Assembly: GCA_946699065.1 (NCBI GenBank)
Contig: CAMPDV010000298.1
Span: 310,001-374,000, forward strand
Direction of reading: 5' to 3'
Origin: Loxodes magnus
Lineage: Eukaryota; Ciliophora; Karyorelictea; Loxodida; Loxodidae
DNA length: 64,000 nucleotides
Positions 51,854 through 63,916 of the stretch are shown here, piece by piece (the first letter of the stretch is position 1; each line of letters starts with the position of its first letter). Below the pieces are notes generated by a model. That model was given only the letters and a program-made list of their open reading frames with translations. It made no database searches and was not told where the DNA came from. The translations under genes were made by a program, and so were the position numbers.

Positions 51854-54380
51854 ATGGACGAAATATAGAATTCACTAGTTTTTAATAGTGACTCTTCTTT
51901 AATTAATTTCAAAGAAGCTGCAAATTCATAGGAAAAGCATAGGCAGGTGCATTAAAATCTCCAAACGAAAGATTTGGAGTAACTACAAATTAAATAAGTA
52001 AACCTAATAATGAATTTATTAAGTAACTACTTAAAAATTGTAGTCAAAAACAGGAAAATAAATTCATACGCGTCCCACTAAAACTACTTAGGAACTCTCT
52101 TCAACGTGGATATTAATTGTAGCGTATTATGAAAATGAAATCAACCTATAAATAGATGAACAGATTAACCGCCTAAAATAATACCGCGAAAGATACGAAA
52201 CGATTACCTAAGAAATCTTTCCAAAAATAAGATATTATCTTAGATAGTTAGAATTCAAAAGATATACCTTCAAATCCTAATCAAAATTCAAATAAAGATA
52301 TCCTTTTATGGTAGTAAAAAATAGCATAAACTTAAGATTAATTTTTGAATAATACTAATTAACAATTCTATTAAATTTCAAATAAAGAAATTAGTCAGAA
52401 ATAAAATAATATTACTAATCCTGATAATTCAAATAATCATTATTTACCTGATCTCCAGAGTAAACAACCTTAAAATTAAACTGATGATTTAAGAAATGTA
52501 ATATAAAATCAAATAATTAATTAGTCTAATGAGAATTTATTTACCTTAGAAATAAAAGAACTTAAACATAATATATAAAGACTTATAGATAAGAACCAAT
52601 AATTAAATGAAATGCTAATTAATATAAAAGCAAAATATGAACGAGATATTGAAACATTGATAAGTAACTAAGAAATATCCAAAATATATTATAAAACTTA
52701 TATAAATAAAATTTATTAGAAATATAAACTATTATAGAACTATTTTTAGTCAATCAAATCTGATATATAGCAATATCACAAATAAATGCTATCAAAATAA
52801 CTAGTTCATAAAATTACTTAAACAAACTTCTCCACTTATTACAGTAACTAAATAGTTTAAACAGATGAAATAATTAGTATAGTTCAAGAAATTTAGATAT
52901 AATAGAAAAACTATGAGAATTAAGTCAATTCAATAGATTAAATATAATCTAATTAAGAGATTCAAATTGAAGCCAATGCTAATTAAAGTTTTACTTAAGA
53001 TTAAATGATAGGAGCAAATAATTCACTATGCCAAAACTTTAATAAAATTATAAATTTTACTTAAATTGAAATAGATAACTTTCTAAATAAAACTTAGCAA
53101 GGATATCAATAGACTATATTAGAATAGAACTAATATTTACTTCAACAAATTACCTAATAAAAAATAATAACCGAAATTTAACTCTAAGAGTTATATTCTT
53201 AATATTAAAAATTATAAAACTAAAATAAGTAATTTATAGATTAAGAATAGAAAGCTTAAATGGAAATTTTAACTTTTAAAATCTAATTAGATAAGTAAAG
53301 ATAATAAAACTATGAAATAAATATAGCTTTTCAAAATTAAATTTTATTAAAAAATAAGGAAATTCAAATGTATAAAGAATTATTTTAGAATTAAATCTAA
53401 CATACAAAGAATTTAGTAATTAATAGTAATTTTAGAAGAAGTAATTTGTAGATGCATAAACTTAGACATTATATGGAAATATTTAAACAAAGGATAGTAT
53501 TATCTAAACAGATAATATAAATAAATAATAAACAGCTTTTTTGTGTCAAAAATTTACTCAAACAAATATAATCAAGCAAGACAAGTTAATGTAAACTTAA
53601 AATAATTAATAGGAAGCATCAACTAATACTATTATAACATAACATAACATAATAACTAATACTGTCAAATAAAATTGCCAGATGAAGATTTTGTTTTACC
53701 ATAGCATTAATATCACTAACTCAACTTAAAATTCATTTAAAGTACCCAAAATATGTAGACACTTGAGATAAAAATAGAAGAGTTTTAAAAACTTAATTAA
53801 AATTTGAAAGCAGATATATTTAATTATTCTACTAAAAGTTGAAAAAAAGATTAATAAAACTAAACAGATTCGATCGATGCTATTTATCAGAATTAAACCT
53901 TATCTTCCAATATTAATCTTAATATTCTTAAAAGGAAACATGAAGAAGAAGATAAAACAATTCCGCCAGCAAAACGTATGAGTAAACATAATAATAAAAA
54001 AGAGTGCGATTAAATAATATGTTATTTCAATCTGACTAGTCTATAACTTTAAAAGTTTATTAAATCCGAAACTTGAAGACGTCCATAGTACGAAATGTAC
54101 AATATATAAGGTAGATATGTCACAGTTACTTAAGATTTAGAATAAGGTACATTTGATAGTGTGAAAAGTAAAATTGATATAGATAGAAAGCTACTTAAAA
54201 AATATACGACGTAAGTAATATATATTTTGATACAATATTTTCATTAACATCCTGAGTATGGAAAAAGATTAGTACATATTTAGATTAACCAATAAGGATA
54301 GAAAAGCATTTGCATTTATGAAAGTGGTCTACCTGCAGGTTCGGAAAAAATTAGAAAGGACTAATAAATTTAAAAAATAA
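51854..54380 (+). pseudogene. LINE 1 ORF1-like coiled-coil region
   Basis: Starts MDEIQNSLVFNSDSSL. Coding signal moves between frames at the beginning (SPNERFGVTTNQISKPNNEF, then AYYENEINLQIDEQINRLKQ). From about 52440 to 53520 one frame holds a very long Gln/Asn-rich coiled coil (KELKHNIQRLIDKNQQLNE, KKNYENQVNSIDQIQSNQ). A basic stretch before 54380 includes RLTNKDRKAFAFMKVVYLQV. The position just 5' of the endonuclease ORF suggests ORF1. An independent cellular coiled-coil gene fused by position is the alternative. No zinc knuckle found. Confidence 0.5.
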
Positions 54381-54382
54381 AG

Positions 54383-57300
54383 ATGGGACATATAAATATT
54401 AATGGAATAGCGAGCAAGTGCTTGAATATTGAAGAATTTATCAGAGATAACAGTATAGATATTTTATCAATAAACAAAGCCTGATAAAAAGATGACTTTC
54501 CTCCAATATTGATAAATGGATTTAAAACATATTTTAAGAACTCAGGAAAAGGAGGAGGTGTATGCTTAATTGTAGGAGAAGAATTTAATAGTACAGAAAT
54601 ACATATATAAGTTGAAAAAGAAATAAATAGATTCATAACAATTAAACTGGATAATATTTTAATCACGTCTTGTTACATGCCTGATAGTGGAAAAAGTTAA
54701 GATGTTAAAGATTTAGCTTATGAACAACTAAATACATTGCTGAATTTATATAATGATAATCCACATATACTAATGGGAGATTTCAATGCTCTTTTATAAG
54801 ATTTCGGTGATAATCCTGAAAATGCTTATGATAATACTATTAGGCTATAAGAATTCTTACTATAAAACGATCTTAAGATAGTGAATGATAGCAACATTAA
54901 TACATGTATTCACAAAGGAACAGGAAAAACGTATTGTAATGATTATATCATTATAAACAACCATTTGAACGTTAATTAGTTTGCGAATTTCACTGCTAAT
55001 AATAATAGTTTATTTTCTGATCATATTCCAATCACTGTCGACTTTATCAATAATTCTATAGTATATTGGGAAAAGATAACTCAGAGAAAATATAAAATAA
55101 ATAGGTTATAAGATGCAATAGATAGGCAAAAATATTAAGAATCTTTCCTACAAACTTATCTATAATTCTTTTAAATAGATTAAGATAATCTTGAAGATTA
55201 ATATGAATGCATCAAAAGTAATATTTAAGACAATGCTGATTAAACATTAGGTTCGTTTATTCCAGACTCAAATTATAACAAACTTCCTCGAGCTCTCACA
55301 AAGAAATATATAGAGGCAAAAAGAGCTAACTCAGAATATAAGGAAGCTCACGTAAAATTTGGAAGAATAAACTAGCAAGTAACTAATCTTCATGAGGAAA
55401 CAAAACGACTTTGGAAAGACTTCAAGTATAATCTATGAAAATTTAAAAAAAACAAAGCAAAAAAGAAATTTCTACTTCTTAATGGAGATTCTAAGGAAAT
55501 TTTTCACAAGCTAAGAAAATTCTAAATCCTTTGAATAGAAATACTATGAACTTTAATTAAGAAATCAAAAATAAATTCATTGAATCATGGGAAAATTGAG
55601 TTTTTAACAAGCATTCTAATCTAACTCAAGAATAGATAAATCTTAGTAATTAAAAAATAGATAAAATATACGATAATATTTAAGAAATTAAAGATTATCC
55701 ACTCTCGTATTTGTAAGGATTTGATCTTTTTACCATAAAAGAAATATAAGAAATTATAAAAGAAATTCCGAATGGAAAAGCAGCTGGTCCAGATGGAATA
55801 AAAGGCGAACTTCCGAAATATGGTGGATAATATTTATTAATAATTCTTCGTTCTTTTCTGAATAATATGCTAAGACTTGGAAGAATCCCTTAGGAATTAA
55901 ATATATCAGTGATAATTCCAATATTTAAAAAAGGAAATAAAGATGATTGGAAAAACTGACTACCTATTTCTCTTATTAATACTATTCTAAAACTATATGA
56001 TAAAGCTTTAACAAAAAGACTATACAATCTGATTTATTAGAGAAATTTGATTCACCCTTCATAAATGGGATTTATGAAAAACAGATAAAAAGCTTAATAA
56101 ATTTGAATAATATAACAAATAATTGATAACTATCGGAAATGTGCTAAAGGTAAGACTAAATTGATAGCAACACTGATAGACGTTGAAAAAATGTTTGACT
56201 CAATAGAAAGAAGACTCTTGTTTGATTAACTTAAGAGAGTTAAACTACCACTTGGAATAATAATAGCTTTAGAATCGTTTTATAAAATCCTAAATTCTTC
56301 ATTTATCATAGATAGTAAGAGCACCAGAACTTTATAATTCAAAAATGGAGTTATGTAAGGAAGTTCTCATGGACCAGTTTTAGCATTATTGTATTATGAC
56401 ATAGTAATTAGATATCTGGAAAGTAAAAGTAACTAATTGGGATTTAAATGCCAGGATTCAAGTATTAGCTTCGCTTGTAGAGGATGGGCAGATGATCTTA
56501 TTCTTCTTTCCAAATCTGCAAAGTAGATGCAGAATTTAATAAATGAAGCAAATAAAGTTTTTGCATGAACACATATAAAGATTAATGTTACCAAATCCGA
56601 ATGCATCTAATTTCTAAAGAAGAATCAGAAATAATAAATTTTAAATTTATGATTAGGAAATTAACCAATTGCTTAAAAAGAACAAATAACATATTTAGGA
56701 GTTATTCTACATTAGAAGAAGAACTTAAATCCCCATTGCAAAGAAGTTGCATTCAAATATATAGCTGCAATGAAGAAAGCTGTTTTTTAACTGATGAGAG
56801 ATAAGAATGTAACTCCTTGGCATTTTAAAACTTTATGTAGACTTTTTACATTACCTAAAGCAGAATATGGAGGAGACTTAGTACCATGAAGTATTCAAAA
56901 AGGAGTCACTGGAGTTCTGAACAGAATAGAATCAAGCATGAGATTAATTTCAAGAAAAGCTTTTTAAGTAGCAACTTCAATATTTAATGAATCATGTTAT
57001 ATAGACCTGAATTGATTACCCTTTAAGCACATTATGGATATAAAATTCTTCAGATTCTACCATAAAATTAAATAAGAAAGTACTGATTTACCAAGATCAA
57101 CAATAGGCTCTCTTTTCATTAATATATGGAAAAAAGGATTTCAATACTACGATTAAGTGTAGCAATTATCAGACCTTTATAATATCGATCTGCAGAATTA
57201 ATAGAATAATACCAATCTTAAAACTTTTACTAAACATGTAAGAGAAAAAATACAACAATATTTCTACAAAGTAGCTACTAAAAAATTTATGAGAATGAAA

Positions 57301-57769
57301 ACAGCTAAAGTATATACTGAATAATTTGGTAATCTTTAACAATTTCTACAAATTACTTATACTAAATTAAACAAATAGTATAGACGAGAAATTATCAGTA
57401 TATATAAACTTAGAACCTAAACTTATAATTTCCGTAAGGATCTTTAAGATCGTCATTACCCCATTGATAATCCCTTGTATGTGTGGAGAGTATGAAACTT
57501 TCGAGCATATCTTTAAATGTGTGTACTATTCTAATATAATGAATTGATTATCGGAAAAGATCGGAAATTATGACTTAAGGCGCCTTATACTATACGATCA
57601 AGAATATCTAAACTCATTTTCAAGGTCTAAATTGGAGTATTTAGATTTATAGATCAAAATATTTCATAAGAAGCTAATGACAAGGAGACTTGAGATTCTA
57701 GAAATGGAAAAAGCAAAAAAGGAAGAAGCTAAAAATGAATAGAAAGAAGAACTAATTGAAGAAAAATGA
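54383..57769 (+). pseudogene. LINE 1 ORF2: endonuclease-reverse transcriptase with two frameshifts
   Basis: The endonuclease runs from MGHININGIASKCLNIEEFI. It has a SINKAW block (Trp = TGA), the active-site-type MGDFNALL near 54773 and SDHIPITVDF near 55020. A one-base shift occurs in an A run near 55520. The RT continues with IPNGKAAGPDGIKGEL, DDWKNWLPISLIN, a VEKMFDSIERR block, GVMQGSSHGPVLALLYYD and GWADD at 56482-56496. After a second shift near 57475 comes the C-terminal CMCGEYETFEHIFKC motif. It ends with two consecutive TGAs (57767-57772). TGA is used as Trp at several RT positions. Confidence 0.8.
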
Positions 57770-57948
57770 TGAAATGTAAACAAGATTAAAAAACAATTTA
57801 AAAACATTTACTAACGTCTATAATTGAAAGAAGCAATTCTTGCAATTAAAGACGTCAAAAAACTCTTTTAGTTTAAATTTAAATTTAAATGCATTTTGTA
57901 AAATATAAATTTATATATAATTAAAATAAATTTTATAAATAAATAAAG

Positions 57949-58372
57949 ATTATTATAGAGCGAATAATAGCTCTTTGGTACGTACCTCTTTCAATATTAA
58001 TCCTAATATTAAAAAATAAGAGTCTTAATGTTTCTTGTTAAAATTCTAGTAGTCCAATGAGTCACATCAACTTCTCTAAATGGGAAATCTGCTTATTAAA
58101 GATTATTTTCAAATCTTAACCAAATGTCCAGTCTTCTTAAATAAAATCCAAATAAGAATTGATAATTAAGTCTTCAGTAGATCCTTCAATAGAATTTTCA
58201 TACTGCTAGCGAGAACCCTCAGACAAGTTAGGTTTGTCTCTTCGAGCTTGTCCAACCTTACCCGCTGTGGCGTCTAATGCGAAATTATTCGCAATACAGT
58301 ATACACTGCACGAGATTACCTACTAATTCTCCAAACACTCCCGAAATAAATTTTTATATATATATATAATAA
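57949..58372 (+). repeat. structured ~420-bp repeat, copy B
   Basis: Aligns along its length with 18398-18810. Stem arms GACAAG 58222-58227 / CTTGTC 58247-58252 and TGCGAA 58278-58283 / TTCGCA 58288-58293 keep pairing although bases differ from copy A. CAGT...ACTG near 58295-58309 is conserved. The head hairpin is AGAGC...GCTCT just after 57954. It sits about 180 bp behind the ORF2 stop of LINE 1 and ends in a TA-dinucleotide run. Confidence 0.78.
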
Positions 58373-59632
58373 AATAACAGCAAGGCTAAAACTGGTTAAG
58401 TAAATATGAATACTTTTAGTAAATCTTCGTATAACCTTAAGAATAACAATATTTTGAAGTATCTATAAAATATTTAGTAATAATTAGTTTATTAAGTCTA
58501 ATATTTTTAGACATATTCCTAAAAATAACCATTTTAATAATAAAAAGCTTAATCAAAGAAAACATCTATAGAAAAAACAATAACAGGAAATAACGATAGA
58601 ACAGTATCATATTTAAATCTTCAAATGAAAATAAAGATTTTTAAATTAAACAAAAAGCAAAATTAAGTATAAATAGCTTAGAAATAAAAATATATACATA
58701 GTTATATAGTTACTATTATCATTTTCATTATAGACAAAAGACATATTACTATTATTTTCAAATTATTATATAAGAATAGCTTCCAATATTACCCACACTC
58801 TATATCTATGCTACTGATAAACTATTAATATGATACTTCTGAAAGTTTATTATAATAGAAGTTTAGGACTTAATTTGATATAATAAAGTAAGAGAAGATA
58901 TTTTAAGAGATGGTAATAATTATAGGATTGGTTTAAATAATGTAATAGGTTAGATAATTGAGTTGGTGTAAATAATGTAGAATAGTTGTTAATTTAATAA
59001 TAATTAGCGTATTTAATAAATGTATTAGAATAGAAACTAGATAATAGCTAATTTAAACAAATTATATGTTACCAATCATAGTATAAGTTCTTTATTTAAA
59101 AAGTGCAAATTTAATTAAGATAGTTATTTCTTATTTAAGAATAGCTTACATGATAACTACATAAGAATTTTAGACCAAATTAAAATAACTTAGTTTCATA
59201 TTATAATAAGAGATATTTTCATTTAAACTTATTAGATATTTAGAGCATAATTATAACATCCTTTTAAATTATTACACCTAAACCGTTTATTGTTTCCAAA
59301 CTATTCTTTTCTCATCAATTCTAAACTTATTATATACTAAAGCTGTTTTCCTTTTTATCTTTTTCAATCGTGCAATCATTTAAAGATTATCAACTAAGTA
59401 TATCTAGTAACTTATACATTATTTATTATCTCTTTATTCTACTTATTTTATGAACAATTAAGTAAAATTTATATTTTATTATACAATATAAAAATTAATT
59501 TAAGAAGCTGCTTTAAATAATTTTATTTATTTAAATAAATTATTTATTAAAATATAAAATTTAAAATTTATTGTTATTTGCGAATTTTCTTTCAAGTTTG
59601 ATTACTATCTTTCTTAACATTATGGCGAACTG
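58373..59632. other. AT-rich spacer
   Basis: No gene recognised. Immediately downstream of copy B the DNA returns to uniform AT-rich sequence. Confidence 0.45.
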
Positions 59633-60614
59633 TCATTTTTACGAACTTTTATTTGATTTACTTAGTCCATTATTCTTTTTCTGATGTACCTTGGATAATT
59701 AAATATTTAAGATTTTTTCAAAAAGAATATTTTTATCCTTCTTAATCACAATGGAAAAACCTTCATTTGTAACATCCTTTGAATCCTAAAGAATTAAAAA
59801 TTTTAAATGTTTACAGTTAGTTACTATTTGTACTATATCTTTATTGCTTAGTTAAGTTTCGTAAAAGCTTAATTATTTTAATTCGTTTATTTTAACTATT
59901 TCCTTTATTCAAATCTCATCTTACATTTAACAACATATCAATTCTAAGCTTTCTAACTCCTTACAGTTTTAGCTCATAGATTGTAGAGTCTTATTTTATT
60001 TTCTATTCCAATAAGAAATAACTTAGTTAATCTCCTACAATTCTCTAAAATATAACCAAGAGTTTCATTAGATAGTTATTCAACATAATTAAAGGATATT
60101 TCTTTATAGTTTTACTCATAATCTCCTATTTTCTTCAAAGATATATTAGTAAGTTCATATAATAAACACAAATCTAGAGATTTTAAACTAGGACAGTTTT
60201 ACATTAAAGATATCAGGTGATTATCATTAAACTAATGTAAATTATAAATCTAAATATGCTATAATCTATTATGCTACTTAGAAAATATTCCTTATATTGT
60301 TTCTGCTAATAAATTTTGATAAATATTTAAATAAATAAGATTAAAGTTTTTTAACTTCAGTTCGTATTAGTCTAAAGAACTTTTTATTTAATAAATGATA
60401 ATTTTGTTTAAATTAAGACAAAAATCGATATACTTATCAATATCCTCATTAGAGTTAATGTTTATTTCTTCTAATGAGCTTCCTTTTTATTTCAAGTATT
60501 ATAATAACATTTCTTAATTAATTCCATAACTAAATATTTTTAGTGCCTTTAAAGTTAAATCTAAACAGTAATCTTGCAAAAATCTTTCTTTTATTAAATT
60601 CTTATTTAAGCTTT
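59633..60614 (-). pseudogene. leucine-rich-repeat protein, 5'-truncated
   Basis: The minus strand encodes LRRs of the cysteine-containing (F-box/LRR-like) kind: LMQNCPSLKSLDLCLLYELT, LSNETLGYILENCRRLTKLF and, after a frame change near 60000, SMSQNCKELESLELICC and DIVQIVTNCKHLKFLILQDS. It ends at TGA 59635-59633. The reading frame extends up to about 60612, where it runs without a start codon into a reverse-oriented copy of the structured repeat. The 5' end has therefore been cut off or replaced. The internal frame change has no convincing intron (a 20-nt GT...AG would fit the frame but remove LRR residues). Confidence 0.65.
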
Positions 60615-60894
60615 AACTTCCCCGAGGTTTCTTGCTGTTAGTATGAAAATTTGACTGAATAGTCTTCATATGACTTAATTTCTAATTCTTATTCGAATTT
60701 ATTCAAGAAGACGCGAGCATTCGACTCAAGATTGGAAATAATCTTTAATAGGCAGATTCCCCATTTGAAGAAATTGAATTGACTCATTAAACAGCTAGAA
60801 TGACAACAAAAAGTACGAGAACACTTTTTTTAAATATTAAATACTATTATTGAAAGAGCTATCGCCAACGAGGTGCTACGCGTTCTATAATAAT
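60612..60894 (-). repeat. structured repeat, copy C (truncated)
   Basis: Read on the minus strand from 60894 it follows copies A and B: TTATTATAGAACGCGTAGC, AATGGGGAATCTGCCTATTA, then CAGTCAAATTTTCATACT. Similarity ends at about 60612, just before the region that forms the GGATAAG/CTTATCC stem in copy A. The retained end is the hairpin head. It joins directly to the LRR coding sequence. Confidence 0.72.
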
Positions 60895-61097
60895 ATTTAT
60901 TAATTATTTTGGTATTATTATTATTTATATTGATTTATTACTATTTTATGCTTTTATTTAATTATTAATCTATTTTTGTTAATGTTTTATTAATTTTATT
61001 ATTACTAATGTACTATTAATATTATTAGCATTTTTATATATTTTTAATTACTATTATTTTTCTTATTATTTATTGCTAATATTTAGATTTATTTTAA

Positions 61098-61404
61098 ATA
61101 GGGAGAAGAAATCCTTCCACTGTCATTAATAGAAACTCTGGTATTAGGAAGTACCTGTGTGAAGACCTGGACAAGAATCTTGGCAGGAATCAAGGATGTC
61201 AAGACTGAGGTATCAAGTAACAATATGTTGAACGATGCCTGAGATTAAGTTCTCTTTAGGGAAGCATTCTGACATTGGCCCTATAGGAGAAAAGAATTTC
61301 CAAGGGATGCTAGCACAGGAAAGAATGTAATGTAATACGTTTTTAAACTTTTAAGAACTTTAATTAAAGAGCTGCGTGCTATTTTAGTGCTATGCGCTCT
61401 ATAT
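61098..61404 (-). repeat. GC-richer repeat with shared hairpin head (copy E)
   Basis: On the minus strand it begins TATAGAGCGCATAGCACT with AGAGC pairing to GCTCT across GCAC...GCAC segments. The body (to about 61098) is GC-richer than the flanks and partly related to 39755-39825. It has no convincing ORF. It is probably a short retroposed element. Confidence 0.55.
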
Positions 61405-61644
61405 TCTTAGTTTTTTTAATATTATTATTATTCTTATTATCTTTTTACATGTTTAATTTATAAAGATTTATTTCTGATAAGTTCAAAAATATTATCTTAT
61501 TTTTAAACATACTTTTTTAAAATTTTAGAGATTTTTCTTATTTTTTTATAAATTAAAAATAAAATAATAAATAACATAAATTTATTAGATAAGAAAAATT
61601 AATATTTAAAATATCTTTTTAATATAAAAATACAAAATTAAATG

Positions 61645-62520
61645 TTTGGCGCTCTTATAGGTATTTCAACCTCTAGACTGCTCTAGAGGCTAAATATAAA
61701 AGTTTATATGACTCTACAAATATTCATCTTGTTATTCATACTGTCACTGAGGTATTTTTTCGTCTAGATAATGATTGGTAACTTAAGTCTTGTATATTTT
61801 TCCAAATTTGATGCAATATAATCTTTCTCTTTCTCTTTTTAATTTTAGTTTTTGTTGTATCTTCTTTTTATTTTCCAACTGATTCTAGTAGTTTCAGTAT
61901 TCTAATTTAAAGTTTTGAAATTTCTAGCATCTTTTCCATAGATATGTTCGAGAGTTACAATAATAGTATCTTTTTGATTCTCTTTTAGGTTTAAATCTTG
62001 AGTTCTTTTCTCTTTCAATTATCATTTAGTCATTTTTTTGCTCTTTTAGGTCAATTTAACGCTGTAATTTTTTCTGTCTATCATCGATTTTTTCTAATTT
62101 GTTAACCAATTCTTTCTGTTTCTATTGTTAATGTTATGATTAATTGTCCCGGTCTTGTGAAACATTGCAAAATACATGAAGGCCTCTTTTTTAGGTCATT
62201 TGTTTCAATTATAGTATGTTTGCAATTATAACTTTTTTCATTATTCTCTTTTTAACTTTCTTCAGTTTTTGATCTCTTCTGGAGGTCTAACACCACTTTT
62301 ATTGGCTAATCGTGTCTTATTTACTACTCTGTGATGGGATTTGAGACTTCCGAGTGCATATTACTTTTAGTATATTTCCTAGGATTTTCTTCAAAAATGG
62401 TGATTCGATTTGATGTTGACCTTTTTGGTTCCCTTTTCTTGGTCCTAGCTTCTCTAGGATGTCGTTAACTCCTACCTTTTTGTAGCCGCGAAAAATCCTG
62501 ATTTGAATCCTGACATATTA
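61645..62520 (-). repeat. dispersed coding repeat family B, copy 2
   Basis: The minus strand carries the counterpart of 11090-11940: MIIEREKTQDLNLKENQK, IYGKDARNF and LTIETERIGQQIRKN, plus an upstream frame with SHHRVVNKTRLANKSGVRPP and PPEEIKNWRKLKREQWKKLQ. Pieces again lie in more than one frame. The 3' end near 61650 contains a perfect 8-bp hairpin (CCTCTAGA 61670-61677, TCTAGAGG 61682-61689). Product unknown and strongly basic. Confidence 0.55.
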
Positions 62521-63915
62521 TATCATCTTTATAATTAAACTATTTTTTGTTTTAGAGTTTTTTACTTAAAATAACATAAAGAGAACTATGATAAAAATTT
62601 TTAATTATTAAATAGTTTAAAACTTAGCACTCTTTATAAAAAATCTTATCATTCATTTCAATAAGTCTAAATCTTTTTTGATCATATATTAAAATTTTGT
62701 TCCAAATTATAAAAATTTAATCAAAATATTAATTAAATAATCAAAAAATTTTAAATAAAGGACTTCTTTTAGAAATTTTTGATGCAAATTCTAAAAAGGG
62801 AATAATTTTATTGATTATGCATCACTTAAAACTTTTTTGAATTTTCCCTTAAAAAAACCTGAAATATAATTTTTTAATCGATTATAATCTTTAAAAGATT
62901 CAGAAAAAAAATTGTTTCTATCCAGATAATTAAATATAACTTAAAGTTATCTTAAAAACAATAAATAAACGAAAAGTTATTTGTAATTGATAATAAATAA
63001 TAAATTAACTAAAATAAATACAATAAAAATGAGATAGAAAAAAAGAACGTAAGTAAAATTATATGTAAAAATAAAACTTTAAAGAAAAAATTTTTCAAAA
63101 CAAAATTAAAAATAAAATTTTTCCAAATTTTTTCATATTTTATCTTTCTTTGTCTTTTTTTATATATTTCTATTTTATTTTTATTCTCTTTTTATCTCAT
63201 TTTCTTTTAATTAGAAAAGTTTTTTGGCGTGTTCTTTACTTTACTTTTAGATTTTTTTCTATTTAACTATTTTTTTCTATTTATTTTTAAAATTCTTTTT
63301 TGTTTTTAAAAATTTATTTTATTCTTTTGAAAAATGTTATTTTTAGTTCTTTATAATTTACTTTTATTAATATTTTTATCTTAAAAGGTTTAAAAGTTTT
63401 GTATAAATTAATCTTTTAATTTTTTCTTTTTTTTTGATATAATGTGTGTTATTTTTTTTTGATAAATTAAAGGAATTTTAGATTCTTATAACCAAAATTT
63501 TAAATTTTTTATTTCAGATTATCTGTATTTAAATATTTTTTCAAATTTTTGCTTATTTTTTTTTTATTTTTGGATCGAAGTTGCGATTTTTTTCTTTTCG
63601 TATTTCATTTTAATATTTTTTTTAATTTTTATGTTTTTTTAGTTTACTCTTAATTAAAAACTTGATATATTTTTGTTTTCTGCTTATCTATATTTTTTTG
63701 CTATTTTATAATAATTTTTGTTAAAATAATTTCTGATATAAATTTTTTTATTTTAATAATATTTAACTATTATTTATTGCTAAATATTATTTTTTAAATG
63801 ACTTGATGTTATGTAAATTATCGTTTTTTATATATTATAAGTATACGAAAATTTATCTATATTTTTAATTATAAAATATTTTTTTAATATAAATAATTAA
63901 AAAAAATAAATAATA
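62521..63915. other. homopolymer-rich AT spacer
   Basis: No gene recognised. From about 63120 to 63900 the plus strand is dominated by T runs, as at 40.9-41.8 kb. Upstream, 62550-63110 is A-rich. Confidence 0.5.
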
Positions 63916-63916
63916 A

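Larger units (their letters stand above)
51854..58372 (+). mobile_element. non-LTR retrotransposon (LINE 1) with structured 3' repeat
   Basis: Order: a long coiled-coil ORF1-like region (51854 to about 53650, then degenerate to 54380), AP endonuclease plus reverse transcriptase ORF2 (54383-57769), a short AT-rich stretch, and a ~420-bp structured repeat (57949-58372) ending in (TA)n. It is of the same general class as the element at 44-49 kb but clearly diverged. At least two frameshifts in ORF2 suggest it is inactive. Whether the terminal repeat belongs to the element or is a separate insertion is open. Confidence 0.8.
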
